Shown here: positions 22,122-33,159 of the stretch, in pieces
How the letters are laid out: every line of letters starts with the position of its first letter
Numbering within the stretch: position 1 is the first letter of the stretch
NCBI GenBank assembly: GCA_025331445.1
Contig: JAIWNE010000136.1
Location: 16,593 to 80,592, forward strand
DNA: 64,000 nt
Source: Blakeslea trispora
Taxonomy: Eukaryota; Mucoromycota; Mucoromycetes; Mucorales; Choanephoraceae
Direction: 5' to 3'
Notes under the pieces: model-generated
Told to the model about the DNA's origin: nothing
Database searches by the model: none
What the model saw: only the letters and a program-made list of their open reading frames with translations
Translations under genes and position numbers: made by a program

Positions 22122-23434
22122 TTTGTTTAAAGATAATAATAAAAAAACACTGTACCTTGAAAAAAGTTTATTTTTATAGCTTGCAGCCTATTTTGATCAA
22201 TTTGTGGATCTTTATGGCTCCCAAAATGGAAGTTTGTTCCTAATTTAAAATTGACGATATTTTTTCATATATTTTAGCATCTTTTTTGTTGTTGTTGCCT
22301 TTTCTTTTATTTTTCTTTTAATCTTTTTTCTTTTTTTTTAAACAAAAAGTAAGTTTCTATTTATTTGATTGAGTAAAGGCTAACAAAAGTTCTTTAGTTA
22401 ACAAATGGTTTCAATGGAGTTATCTGTATTGTATCTAACTGCTTGAGGTAATGATTAGCGTACATGTTGTTGTCTTATAGACTAATCTTTTTGTGTTATA
22501 AAAGCCCTTTGACCTGAGTCTCTCTGCCTCTGCCTCTGCCTCTCTTTTTTTCTTGGTTGAAATGGTTCACAGGTAAACAACATATAATATGATGTCAAAC
22601 AACTGTCCTGACGATTATCTCTTAGATACTCTACCTGGCCTTTCTTATAAGTCTCAAGCATCAGTCTCTTCTTTTGAACTGTAAGTTGTTAAATGAACAC
22701 TTAAAGAATTTAAAAACTCATGATCTGTTTATAGATCCTTTTTAAAGAAGACTTCGTTTTAATTTGGCTGTATGCTCTTATTCTTATAGTATTCTTTACT
22801 GATTTAATGTAAGTTATTCATCACTTTCGTTTTTCTTTCAGTTTCATTAATCGCTTTATTACTTTAACACTCGTATGTGGGCTCCTTGTTTACTCTGTTC
22901 CGCCATTGTTTCTGTCTGTTTATAGCCCTTGGATTCTACCCCGTTATCGTTGTCTCTCGTCAGTTGTTTATATGGTTTCTACCTGTACTGGTGGCAAAAT
23001 TACAGCTTGCTTCTGCCAGTGTTCTAGCCTCTCCAGCCATCTTTTCCTGCCATTTCTGCTAGGCTTTTGAGGGCTTTTTCTGCCAAATATTCTGCCTATC
23101 CCTGTAATCGATGCCTGCCATTTTCCCTAATTATTTGACCTGATTCCCCTAGCATTTCCCCCCATAATATAGCTATTATTTTCAGTAGAAAAAAGTTTTT
23201 TCAAGAAAAAAAAGCCACTTTTTTAAGCCTCTAATCCTGTATATCTGTCTAATATAGTCCAATCGTAAAGAAGTATATTTGTGTAAAGAAGTCTATTTCA
23301 TCCAATGATAAACGTACATCTAAATAAAATGTCAAATTTAAAGCCAATCAAACAAAGGGAATTAACGTAAAATGATCATAAATGACCAATTGAACAAAAT
23401 GATTTTAAGAAATAAACCCATCGCGAAGCTACAA
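22122..23434 (+). other. CACTA-2 right body with splice-like sites
   Basis: Non-coding. It carries donor-like GTAAGT sites near 22350, 22681 and 22810, the GCTTGAGGTAAT block near 22443, and the conserved right body at about 23150-23340 (CCCTAGCATTTCCCCC, AAGCCTCTAATCCTGTATA, AATCGTAAAGAAGTATA). Confidence 0.55.
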
Positions 23435-23657
23435 CCAATGCAATGGACAAGATGTTTGTTACAAAATTAATGCAAATGGACAAGGTATTCATTATGCTTG
23501 TCCAATAAACGCATTTGGATTGCTCGTCCATTGCACTCGTCCATTGCAGCAATAGGACTGTGTGACCATTTCACTGCAATGGACAACTTGGCGTTGTACA
23601 AATACAGCTTGTCCATTGCAAAAATTTAATGCAATGGACGACCAACTAGGTGTAGTG
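23435..23657 (+). repeat. Right subterminal TGCAATGGACAAG repeats and terminus of CACTA-2
   Basis: At least eight copies of TGCAATGGACAAG or its reverse complement CTTGTCCATTGCA, some with one or two changes, fill this stretch. Copies occur in both orientations and match those at the left end. Confidence 0.88.
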
Positions 23658-23828
23658 AAAGATGTTGATGAGAAGATTGAAGATAATAGAGTTGAAGTGA
23701 ACATGCCTGATCTGCCACTTGAATTAGAAATCCGACTCAAGAAAGAAGCAAAACGAAAAAGGAAGTTTAAGCCAATTACGTCAAACAAAAGGCATAAAGG
23801 TCATTCCTTATTTGGTTATGCTCGTTAG
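23658..23828 (+). pseudogene. 3' piece of a KRKFKP-tail ORF split by CACTA-2
   Basis: It continues the frame of 14695-14772 after removing CACTA-2 and one AAA. The segment has NRVEVNMPDLPLELEIRL and then a strongly basic end around KRKRKFKPITSNKR, stopping at TAG 23826-23828. Related tails occur at 24282-24586, 28617-28826 and 35782-36006. The basic end could bind nucleic acid or direct nuclear import. I do not recognise the family. Confidence 0.55.
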
Positions 23829-24281
23829 AAAATGTACTTCTTTAGATCCATAACTTTTGTACTATATCATATATATATTTATTTAGTATAGTTATAATTA
23901 TCCATTCGAGTATAAATATCCCATCGCATAAAAATGAATAAAGCCTTATCTTTCTGCTTACCACTAAATACTTATTGTACTTTTAAGATTAACCACTGAG
24001 AGTTAAATCTATACGCTTGACCCTCTATACGAAACTGACAGTTTTGTCGTCTTGTTAACGGTTTAGGCTTTACTTGCAATAATTAGCAGACGATTCTGTG
24101 TATTGATAATGTAAGTATAAGATCTTTATTTATAATATATATATATATATGTGTAGGTTACCTGTGTATTGATAATGTAAGTATAAGATAAAGAGCTTAC
24201 AATTACCAATTCCACAGTATTTATATGATTTCTAAACTATGCTAATAAACTACAATCTAAACCTATAAGGTAACGGCAGAA

Positions 24282-24586
24282 TCAATTATGATTGATTCTT
24301 CTTAGAGTCTTGTCTTTTGTGATCTTGTGTGAGGGGAACTTCCTTTGCAGGATTAAGTTCAATCGGACTTTCTTTCTATTTTTCTGTTTGGTAGTATTGG
24401 GCTTGAATCTCCGCTTGTTGGGATTATACCTGGTAGGCAAGTTGTATTCTACTTCTACTGGTCGATTTACAGGTTCTATGTCAACGGCTACGACAGTTTG
24501 AAATGTAGAAAAGTGATAGTATCGTCTAAAGCCAAGTTTCTTTTGTCCGGTGCAATTCCGGCAGTTGTGCGAATCGGATTATCTGT
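24282..24586 (-). pseudogene. KRRFKP-tail ORF fragment
   Basis: An open minus-strand frame of about 100 codons. It starts with a CxxC (HNCRNCTGQKK), then GFRRYYHFSTFQTVVAVDI, NRPVEVEYNLP, NPNKRRFKPNT and a Lys/Arg-rich end, stopping at 24282. It aligns by eye with the split ORF around CACTA-2 (RYRVVSF, NRVEVNMP, KRKFKPIT). No transposon interrupts this copy between the YRVVSF-like and KRKFKP-like blocks. No start codon or upstream exon is certain. Unknown family. Confidence 0.5.
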
Positions 24587-24990
24587 CTACGTCACTTTTT
24601 ATTAATAAAAAAGATCCTGAAGTCCCTGAAGACCCTTTTTGCTCGTTTTCCTCTGACCTATCTGACTCTCAATATCCTTTGGCTTTGCTTACATTCCTAA
24701 GATCTATTGTTCCCTTCTGTTGTCTATTTCCCTTCGATTATCTATCTCACTTTTGTTACTATTTCAATTCACTCCATATTATTTATTTATTGCTGTTTCT
24801 ACAATTTGATAATTACACCTTCTTCCATCTTATTCATTTTAGACCAAACTGATATTAGATTTCACCTTACTTTATTTATTATATTCCAACATTACTTAGA
24901 TAGAAATTCTTTAGAAGTAGTATAAAAGCTAAACAATTATCATAATAAAATCGAGGTCTTTTCCTTCTCTTAAATAATTGGTGTGTAGTT
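24587..24990. other. AT-rich spacer
   Basis: T-rich open stretches here encode low-complexity Phe/Leu/Ser peptides. I see no supported gene. Confidence 0.5.
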
Positions 24991-25256
24991 TGGAAGTTGA
25001 TCCAGAAGATAGAAGAATTGTTCGTTGTTGTTACTGTGTGAAGCTCTCTTTTAGGATCTAATTGTAGATATGACTATGCTAGGAAGAAAAGGCTTGGTAG
25101 AAGTTGTATACGCTGTCCTTTTCTTGCTACTGTGTTTAGGCGGTGTCTTTCATCTTCTGCCATTCCTTTACCCATTCAATTCCGCCCACATTTATCAAAC
25201 CGATAAAAACCCTCAAAAGCCTTTACTCGACTTTTCATGTCCTGTCAGTTTTACGT
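24990..25256 (+). other. Possible Cys-rich (zinc-ribbon-like) exon pair next to CACTA-3
   Basis: One frame reads DRRIVRCCYCVKLSF. After a short interruption ending in an acceptor-like TTGTAG near 25069, another reads RYDYARKKRLGRSCIRCPF. The CxxC, basic stretch and second CxxC resemble a zinc ribbon of the kind at the C-terminus of some transposases (for example piggyBac type), but the match is loose. It lies just left of CACTA-3 and 400-700 bases from the KRRFKP fragment. Could be chance. Confidence 0.3.
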
Positions 25257-25288
25257 AGGTATGAGGCTTTTATGATTTAGCTATTACG

Positions 25289-28200
25289 CACTACACCAAA
25301 TGCCGGTCCGCTGTACAGTGGACACCCGGGTTGGACTGGGCGTCCGTCGCTGTCAAATTACCAACTTTTGATTTCGACTATAAAAGTTGCTGTTTTTTTG
25401 GCAGATATCTAGATGTATTTTCTAGCCTTCCAAAACTTTTTACAAAATTAAATTTGGATGTATATTCATAAAGTTATTACCATTTACATTTCTTCTATCA
25501 TATTACTGCTTAAAGAAATTTCGCTCTTTAATTTTTTTGGCAGTGATTTTTTCTCTGCTTAAGATTTTGAAGCAACTTGATTTTCTTAATGCTGAGGAGT
25601 TTGAAATGTCTTGTCATTTTTTCTTCAATAAATATCAAGACCTAAAAAATTACTGCTTAAAAAATTGGAAAATACTTTCGGAAACGAGAAATTTAAAAAT
25701 TGAGAATGAGGCTCACAAAATAATTGGGAAAATGATTTAAGAATGGGAAATAAAAAACTTAAAGCAGTGAAAAAAAGAGACACTCGAAAATTAAATGCAA
25801 AAAAAACTTGAAGAAAACAAGACACTTAAATAAAGGCATCTAAAGAATAAGACGCTGTGACAAAGACATTGAAATAAATGCACTAAGATAAACATACTAT
25901 AAAAAAAACTTTTAAAGAAAAGACAACTTGTAAAATTAAAAGCAAAAAAAAAGAGTTTTGTGAAGAACATGCAAACTCATCTCGGTCTCATCTCCCAAGT
26001 TACCCAGTAGTGCGTTCAAGGTAAGCCTGCACTTTAAATCCCCTTTTCTTCTGTTCCATTTCTGCAAGCTTAACAGGTCAAAATATAAGAAGTAAGAACT
26101 TGCAACAGTCCATTTACATCTTTTTTCTCTTGTATATGCTCATTTTGTATAAAAACCCGCATTCTTTCCTTTCATGTACTGAGACAAAAATAAATAAAGG
26201 TGTGATCCATAAAATAACTCGTAAGCAGTCGTTGTTTATTGCGTAAAGATGTTTTTCATTCATAAAAAAGAGCTTCTCGTTTATAAAGCAATCCACTTCT
26301 TGTCGAAACAAAAAAAAAAAGGGTATAGCTGATTCCTAACACGGCAATGTAACTTACCTTTTGCTTGGCATGTATGATGAGGATCAAGCTTAGTACTGAA
26401 GAAGAAAAAAGTAGCAGTCTGGTATTCTTTTTTTTAGGTTAAAGTCAACTTGCAGCTCAAAAGCTTTTCTGACTGTTTTCTTTTCGTTGCACTTCCGAAC
26501 CAGAGTCCGCGCTTGGAATGTCTGTGTCCAATATACTGCATTACTGAAATGACATAAGCTCGCTAAGTCTCATCTGCTTTTAACGAGATAAATAAGGTGT
26601 GAGTTGAGGCTACTTGTAATAAAAGAAAAAATTCAAGTGAGAGAAAAAAAAGTGTGTGTGATTTTGGCTGAGATTGAATAGAGCTATTTCTCTTTATTTT
26701 TTATTTTTTCAAAGTGTACTCATACGTGCCCATGTCAACAAGTCTAATGTCGTTTTTTCGACACAAAAAAAAGAAAAGAGATGCCTGTTTGTAGCTATAT
26801 CAAAGGGGCGTATCAACGGATGCTCATGATGCACTTGAAGCGCTCTCTTAGTCGCTTTTCATAGATTTTTTAACGGTTAAGTAAAGTCAGGATATTTTAT
26901 TCTTGTGTCGGTGATTCAATAATAAAATCTGTTAGTGTGATATTTCTCTCTCTCTCTCTTTTTTTGTTATTGACAAGACCCAAATAGGAAGCTGTCAAAA
27001 AGTTGAAATTTTTTCCTTTTTCCTTTCTTTTCTCTTTTTCTCTCTTTTTTATTAAAGTATACAGGTAAGTCTTTTTCTTTTTTTTTCTTTGGTCAAGCCA
27101 CTAATAGTCTACTTCCATTTACTTAGTTCTTGTCTTTGATTGATATGCGTTTACTTTGTTGTATAACTTGAGGTAATTATTCATAAGCATCTATGCTGTA
27201 ATTCTTTTTATTCACGTACTTCTTTCGTTTAGAGCCTAGTTGTGCTTAATAATAATATTATTTACAAGGACCCTGTTGATGGCTTTTTTAAACGTAAGTA
27301 AGAAATTGGAATCTATGATTTCAGTATAACTTATTGCTTATTTTTTAGGCTTTCAAATGTTGGTATGCTCCTTTAACACGGTAAACTGCCTTTCGTATTG
27401 CCTTTAACCATGGCTTGTCTGTAAGTACATTTGTCATTTCTTTTTGTGCTATTTCGCTTTTAACTAATGATGGTGTTGTTTTAGTTCAAATCCGGTTGTT
27501 CCTTGTTTGGTTTGCTTTCTGCCTTTTGTATGTAAAATTGTTGTCTCTCTCCATCTGCTTTTATGGTCTATCTGTTGCGTTTGTGTCTCAATTCGAATTG
27601 CTCTTGTCTGTACTCTGATCGCTCTTGTCATCGCTTTTTCTCGAAGCAATTTGCCATTTCTATCGGTTTTTTCTGGTCATATTCTTTACATCAATGAATT
27701 ATTGCCTTTTTATTTATTTGCCTAATCCCCTAGTATTTTCCCCCGTAAAGAAGTCACTATTTTCAATCAAAAAAGTTTTTTCTATAATAAAAAGCCACTT
27801 TTTTAAGCCTCTAATCCTGTATATCTGTCTAATATAGTCCAATCGTAAAGAAGTATATTTGTGTAAAAAAGTCCAAATCATCCAATTAGAAATGTCAATT
27901 TCAATAAAATAGCAAATGTAAAGCCAATTAAACAAAGAATTTTTGAGTAAATTTATAAAAATGGCCAATTGAATAAAGATTGAAATATGGCAGAATAGAA
28001 TAATTTCTAATTGTAACTCACCGTGAATTGAGTGTAACATATAATTTCAAATGAAATAGTATAAATAATCATCACTCATGTTAATACTTTTCTGTTCTTT
28101 GGATTCTTCTATTCAAACGTACAAAGGAACTAGAAAAAGTAAGCATTCTAATTATTCTGTGTTAATTACTTTTACTAATATATAAATAAAGCTGTCATTA

Positions 28201-28522
28201 ATATCTCAATAATATACAAAGAATCCTTTGGGAGACAGTTTAAACATCGTTCCCATAAATCAAGATTCTTCAAAAAAGATATCCAATCACAAACCTAAAG
28301 TAAAAAAGACGGACGCCCTTTATGATTCACTGGGGACATGGCAACCATTTCATCTGTCCAGTCCAGAGCAGTGATCGTCGGGTCCCTACTAACAGTGGAC
28401 CTGCAGTGGACTTGCAGTGGGTCTTTACGATCACTTTTGTGCAGCGGACGCCGAATTGCTGTACAAATAACCGACGTCCACCGCTAAATTTGGCAGCAGT
28501 GGACGTCCTTTTGGGTGTAGTG
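25289..28522 (+). mobile_element. CACTA-3: 3.2-kb non-autonomous CACTA element, duplication ACG
   Basis: Ends are CACTACACCAAATGCC at 25289 and TTTTGGGTGTAGTG at 28522, flanked by ACG at 25286-25288 and 28523-28525. The left body (25370-25770) is nearly the same as at 58740-59110. The right body (27720-27940) matches CACTA-2 closely. No transposase or accessory gene remains between them. GCAGTGGAC-type repeats fill the right subterminal region (28385-28510) and GTACAGTGGACACCC lies near the left end. Splice-like GTAAGT sites occur at 27065, 27294 and 27420. It would depend on a relative for movement. Confidence 0.85.
28380..28510 (+). repeat. Right subterminal GCAGTGGAC repeats of CACTA-3
   Basis: Copies of (G)CAGTGGAC or its complement, some reading GCAGCGGACG or GTCCACCGC, occur about seven times in 130 bases. 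The left end has GCTGTACAGTGGAC and the inverted copy CGTCCGTCGC. The motif differs from those of CACTA-1, CACTA-2 and CACTA-5. Confidence 0.75.
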
Positions 28523-28616
28523 ACGCCTGTGAAACTGATATATAATATGATCACTGTAATGTTGAGATATTAAAAGATAAGGTATCATTAATATCTCACA
28601 TTACAGTCTATTTATA

Positions 28617-28826
28617 TTAAGGGGCAAAGTCTGGTCCGGTTCGGCGCTCCCTCTTGGCCGGACTACTGCTGCTGAGTCTGGGTTTAAACTTGCGCTTCTT
28701 GTTCACATTCCAGTTGCGTAGAAACGCAGGTATCTCTTCGGTATTGGCAAAATCCAAACTTATTTGGCTGCTATGGTAATGCCTATTTGTCTCCATGACA
28801 GTTCTGTCAATTTTAATATATACCAA
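28617..28826 (-). pseudogene. KRKFKP-tail ORF fragment
   Basis: A minus-strand frame with VYIKIDRTVMETNR, then VNKKRKFKPRLSSSS, and a Lys/Arg-rich end, stopping at 28617. No ATG begins it: the frame opens just downstream of a TAA about 9 bases upstream. The terminus of the family B element (28852) lies only about 25 bases upstream. It resembles the tail at 23658-23828 in its basic motif and spacing. Unknown family. Confidence 0.5.
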
Positions 28827-28851
28827 GATCTTATCTTACTAGCAGAAGGAT

Positions 28852-31016
28852 CACTACAAAAAATTTACACTTGAGGCCTGAAAGTGATAAAAAATTTCCT
28901 ACATTAAATGGGTCCTTTCACGGGGTTTTTTAGCAGTAAAAAATCAAATCTCTCAAAAATGGTCAGAATTTGCTGAAACTTGAACAGAGTGTATCCCTAA
29001 TTGTCTAGAATACACCCATGTAAAAATATTGAAGTCTTTACTGCAAACATATGCTTCTTTATAGCTATTGAATTACAATTTTATTTAACCTATAAAAAAA
29101 AGGTCAAAAAATTTCAAAGCGCTAAAAAATGTCTGGTTTCTAGGCTTTGTCACACATTAAAAAAAGGAGAGAGAGAAAAAAACTCTGATAGGCAAGCAGA
29201 AAACAAACCAAAGCCCCATTTTTAAAACTGCTAAGTATGCTTAAAAAGGAATGTTATGTTCTAAGCTGATACTATTAGTATTTTTGTTGCTCATCGAGAA
29301 AGTCTCTTCAACTAAACCATCTCTTATTCTATCAAAAAAAACATTTAATTACGATATTATGGTCAAGCTTTCGCAAGCATTGTATTTGGTGGCTATAAAA
29401 GTACGATTTACTACAATAAAAGGTGTCGTTTTATAAAAAAAAAGTAGTTTATTATTGTTTAAGGGTTCAAATATAAATCATCTCTACACTTGGTTGAAAG
29501 AAAACAAAACACAACTGTGAATGTACTGATGTTGAGCGAATGTAGCTTCAAAATACTAGATGAGCTGAAATCACGCTGTGTACACCTTGTAGTCTAAATG
29601 GTATTAATCTGTTAAAAAAAAATAAATTTTCAAAAAGAAATAAAAAGAAAAAAATCGGAATTAGAATAATACAGATCCTGAGCGTTGATTGGAACAAGCC
29701 AAAAAAAAAGATGTAAAAACCAATAAAATTTTGTGTGTTCCTTTTTTTTCTCTTTATTTCCTTTTCTTTATCTTCTCTTCTCTCAGTGGTTTCAGGTTTG
29801 TATTTTACAAAAAGAAAAAAGCTAATACTAATATAGATCAACCTGCGTTTAGAGTAGCCTCAAACAATCAACTAGTCTTATTATTGTACATGATGCTAGA
29901 AAGGTAAACACTTTGCTTATTTATAAGAGCATCACTAACATTTATATGTTAAAATCTTGTAGTGTGTTGACTAGCTCTGCGTCTACGGTTGTTGCAAATA
30001 AGCTGGCAAGCCCCAACATAGGTTACTGTGTAAGTAGAAAAATTTGATAAGCTTATTTAGTCGCTAACTTTGAGTTGATTCTATCTACTAGATAATCTGT
30101 TCTGTATATCTGTAAAGGCCAAATCTTAAAGCATCTAAAGGTGATTTTTTTTGTTTATTATCATATAATAAGCTGGTTCTAATCCCTTTATTTCATTCTA
30201 TTTTTATAGTAACCTATATGGTCATCACAAGAACCAAGCCGCTTTTGCGCTATTTTGCCTTTCTGTAGCTGTTATGACAAGTATTCCGTAGCAAAAAATG
30301 TATCTCCAAAGGTAAGTAAAAATTCTCAAGACTGCAATACGTTTGGCCAGTAAAGAGGCCAAAGTGAGCATGGGAACCTGGTACGTTTAACATAGAATAA
30401 GCCAATGGTGCGACGTATAGAGTACGCCCAATATATAGTATATAGTAATATTTGCAATAAATAAACCAATAATATTAAAGAATACAAAAACGTTTTCCGT
30501 ATTATATTTTAGCCGTATACTAAAACAGTAATGATACAAGGCATAGCAGCCAATAAACAAAAGCAATATACCAAATAAAGAACACATCTTTAAACCAAGG
30601 TCGAATAGCAAAGAAGTGTATTTATAGCATTCGTTAATAATGTAACGTAAAAGAGCCTATGAGAATGAAACAGTGTAAACGCCGAACTTTTCTTTAGAGC
30701 AATAACATGCTACACGTTTCAAGCAAAAGAGCAAATAGGATTGAGGTATAGGCCTGTAATGTTGGTTGAAAGTTAAAGATCACAGGCCGAAAGGTATGTT
30801 TTTTGCCTGCTTAAAGAAAGGTACATTTCAAGAAAATTAAGGCCTGAATGGTATAATTTTTGTCTGCTTGAAAAATTATACATTTCACGCAACATTGAGG
30901 CCTGAAAGGTATAATTTCGCTTAAATATACACCTTGTCACATTAATGTAGTTTGTACATTTCACGGAACTTTCGCCGTGAAAGTTCCATGAAATGTATAA
31001 ATTTTTTTTTGTAGTG
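28852..31016. mobile_element. Family B CACTA-like non-autonomous element
   Basis: Starts CACTACAAAAAATTT at 28852 and ends AATTTTTTTTTTGTAGTG (approximate T-run) at 31016. The motif GCCTGAAAGGTATAATTT, or parts of it, recurs near both ends (about 28873-28890 and 30775-30990). The right half matches 620-1060. No gene is supported; splice-like sites occur at about 29905, 30028 and 30313. The 3-bp flanks are GAT and GAA, so the target duplication is imperfect, and the superfamily assignment rests on the ends and subterminal repeats. Confidence 0.6.
30770..30990 (+). repeat. Subterminal GCCTGAAAGGTATAATTT repeats
   Basis: Four or so copies of AGGCCTGAAAGGTATAATTT or shorter forms alternate with GTACATTTCA-type units. 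A GAGGCCTGAAAGTG copy lies at the opposite end (28873-28886), as expected of subterminal repeats. Confidence 0.7.
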
Positions 31017-31120
31017 GAAGGTACTTTAATTGACTGTAACTAGTGGAGTAAAGGTACAGGACCCAGTTAAGTAGTGAGCAGAAGAAGAAGGTTTTTATTT
31101 ATTAATCTGTCAAATTATTA

Positions 31121-31307
31121 CTGGTTTTTGCCTTTTAGTTGGCGCCCTTTGAGATTTTGGATCACGGCTTTTGAGACTGTCTTTGCGGCCTTTGCCAAAA
31201 AAAATTGCTTTGATTGAACTGTAGTTCGCGGTCTTTGAATCGGGCAATAGATATCACTCTTCAAAGAAATGCTTTGCAGAGACATTTCAAAATACAACTC
31301 AAAAAAT
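31121..31307 (+). repeat. Left terminal inverted repeat of Tc1-A
   Basis: Nearly perfect inverted match to 35594-35779, differing visibly by one A in an A-run. Its outermost bases are CTGGTTTTTGCCTTTTAG. Confidence 0.93.
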
Positions 31308-31417
31308 ATATTTATGCACTTGCTTCAGGAAGTTAAAACGTTTTGTATTGCTAATGAGCTTTTATTTTTTTATTAATTTCTTTTCATAACATATTTCAAA
31401 CTACGAAATTAATTTTT

Positions 31418-32943
31418 TTAGAGCATGGGCTCTAGATTTAAACACTTGTCAAAGAAAGTTGTGGCATGTCTAATCCAACCTTCACAGTCCGAGACAGTTA
31501 CCGTTCTTGCAGCCACATCAATACGGGGGATGAGAGTATCCTTTTCGGTAACCTCGCCTCTGCGCACATGCATCTTGATTTTGGACCACATTTCCTCAAT
31601 TGGATTGAGGAAAGGGGAGTACTTTGGGAGATACATGCATTTGTACCCGCGAGAGACGATCAGGCTTTCCACCTCCTTGCTAGTATGAATGGGCGCATTG
31701 TCCATAACCAAGTACCGGCCTTGCATGCCGTGCGAGTCCAGAACATCCATAGTTGCCGCGAGGAATTGGAGGTAGTGGGTCGTTCTTGTACCCACACGGC
31801 CGTTCACCACATCGACGCCGGTTTCAGAGAGTTGCAACTTTCTCTTTTTTTTCCCCCAGAAACAGCAGTAGGGCGACGCACCATCAAATTCACAATGCCT
31901 TTTTCGCACATGGCGCCGATAATCGAGATGGATACACCACGCTGAGTAGCAACTTCAATTTTTGCCGGCGTACCAGAAACAGAGCGACCAAATGTTCTTT
32001 TTATGTTCATGTTGAACCCAGCCTCGTCGATGAAGATGCAATTCTTCATGCAGTCAAAGTCCTCCAAAGAGAGCCAAACAGAAACCCGATTCTTTCTCAG
32101 CTGAAGAGTCTCAGCGGTGTTACGTGCCTTGGGTAGCTTTTCCAGCTTCTTCATCGTTAGGTTGCAATGCTTTTTCAAATGCTTCGAGATAGCATAAATG
32201 GTGATCTCCAACCCAGGAAAAGCCTTCATGACGGCCACTCTTGCTTCGTTAAGAGTGGCGTCGGCCTTTTTCTCATAGAAGTCCAAGAAGAAAAGCGAGT
32301 GTGCCTGGAAGAGCTTTTGATTGCCATACTTGCGCTCTTTTGGAGGAGCAGGAACGGGAGCATTTTCTTCTTCATCGGTATCGACCTCCATGGTCTCCTT
32401 CTTTCTTGCTTCTTCCACCAAGATACGAGCCTTACGGACATAGTCCTGGGCAGTACGGACTACGATCCCCGTTTCCCTGGCAGCTTCAGAGGCGAACTTT
32501 CCTTCCAAGAAGACCAGACGGAAGAGCTCGTTGACCTGTTAAATGAACAATGATATTAATTTCTTTTCTTAACTTTGTAATGTAGTTTAGTGCTTTACCT
32601 GAGTCTCAGTATACTTGCGGTACTGAGTCTTTACTATCTGGTTGGCCTTTGGGATCACATCAACATCAACGCTGCCTTTGGAACTTTTGTTGGCCTTGCT
32701 GCCTGCTGTGTTTAAATTGACGGCGACAGGCATAAAGTTTGACAATGTCAAAATTTGCTGAACCTCATTGTCAGGGCTGTTGGTGTTGACCCATTCCATT
32801 TCTACTGCTTGAGCAAAGTCGTCTTGAACGCTACGAGTTTCGTATTGCTCAAAGGCATCAGCTTCAAGTCCTTGGAAGCATTCTTCAACCATGGCGCAGT
32901 GCTTGTCCATAACAAAAGAGTAAGAGTTGTTGGTGCTTGACAT
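31418..32943 (-). pseudogene. Tc1-A transposase, DD34E, one frameshift
   Basis: Cut-and-paste transposase. Exon 1 is 32943-32599 (ATG at 32943) and exon 2 runs from 32535, joined in phase by a 63-bp GT-AG intron. The N-terminus is an acidic region. An HTH follows in exon 2 (GKFASEAARETGIVVRTAQD), then an acidic segment (DTDEEEN) and the DDE_3-type domain: D in CIFIDEAGFN, D in YLVMDNAPIHTS, E in LNPIEEMWSKIK. I count 34 residues between the second D and the E, the Tc1 signature. A one-base deficit in an A-run (T-run near 31845-31852 on the plus strand) shifts frame between the first and second catalytic Asp. All else is open to the stop at 31418. A single homopolymer error could also explain it. 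Confidence 0.88.
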
Positions 32944-33159
32944 TTTTAGTAAGTAGAAAATAATAAGAGTATCAGTGAGAGATATGGAATGTTAGAAAGA
33001 CAAGTTACTCATTTCTTTTATAGAAAAAAATTAACAGCCATCATCTTGTCAAGAACGACAGCTATGATATCAATGTATGTAATGAACATAGTTAAAACGT
33101 CATTAATAATCAGTGGAAGAGAGTTTTAGACAAGATAATGATGAGCGCAGAGTACATAA

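Larger units (their letters stand above)
14773..23657 (+). mobile_element. CACTA-2: two-gene CACTA element with 3-bp duplication AAA
   Basis: Ends are CACTACACCTAATGG at 14773 and CTAGGTGTAGTG at 23657, flanked by AAA at 14770-14772 and 23658-23660. Both subterminal regions are packed with TGCAATGGACAAG-type repeats. Inside are a Tnp2-type transposase (+, 17553-20594) and a convergent accessory gene (-, 21015-22121), the same arrangement as CACTA-1. Left and right bodies match the other copies. Each gene has few lesions, so this is the best preserved CACTA copy here. Confidence 0.88.

Noticed and set aside
31425..32553. Plus-strand open frames opposite the Tc1-A transposase
   Set aside because: Antisense shadows of the transposase exons. 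The minus strand has the DD34E motifs and the splice sites.
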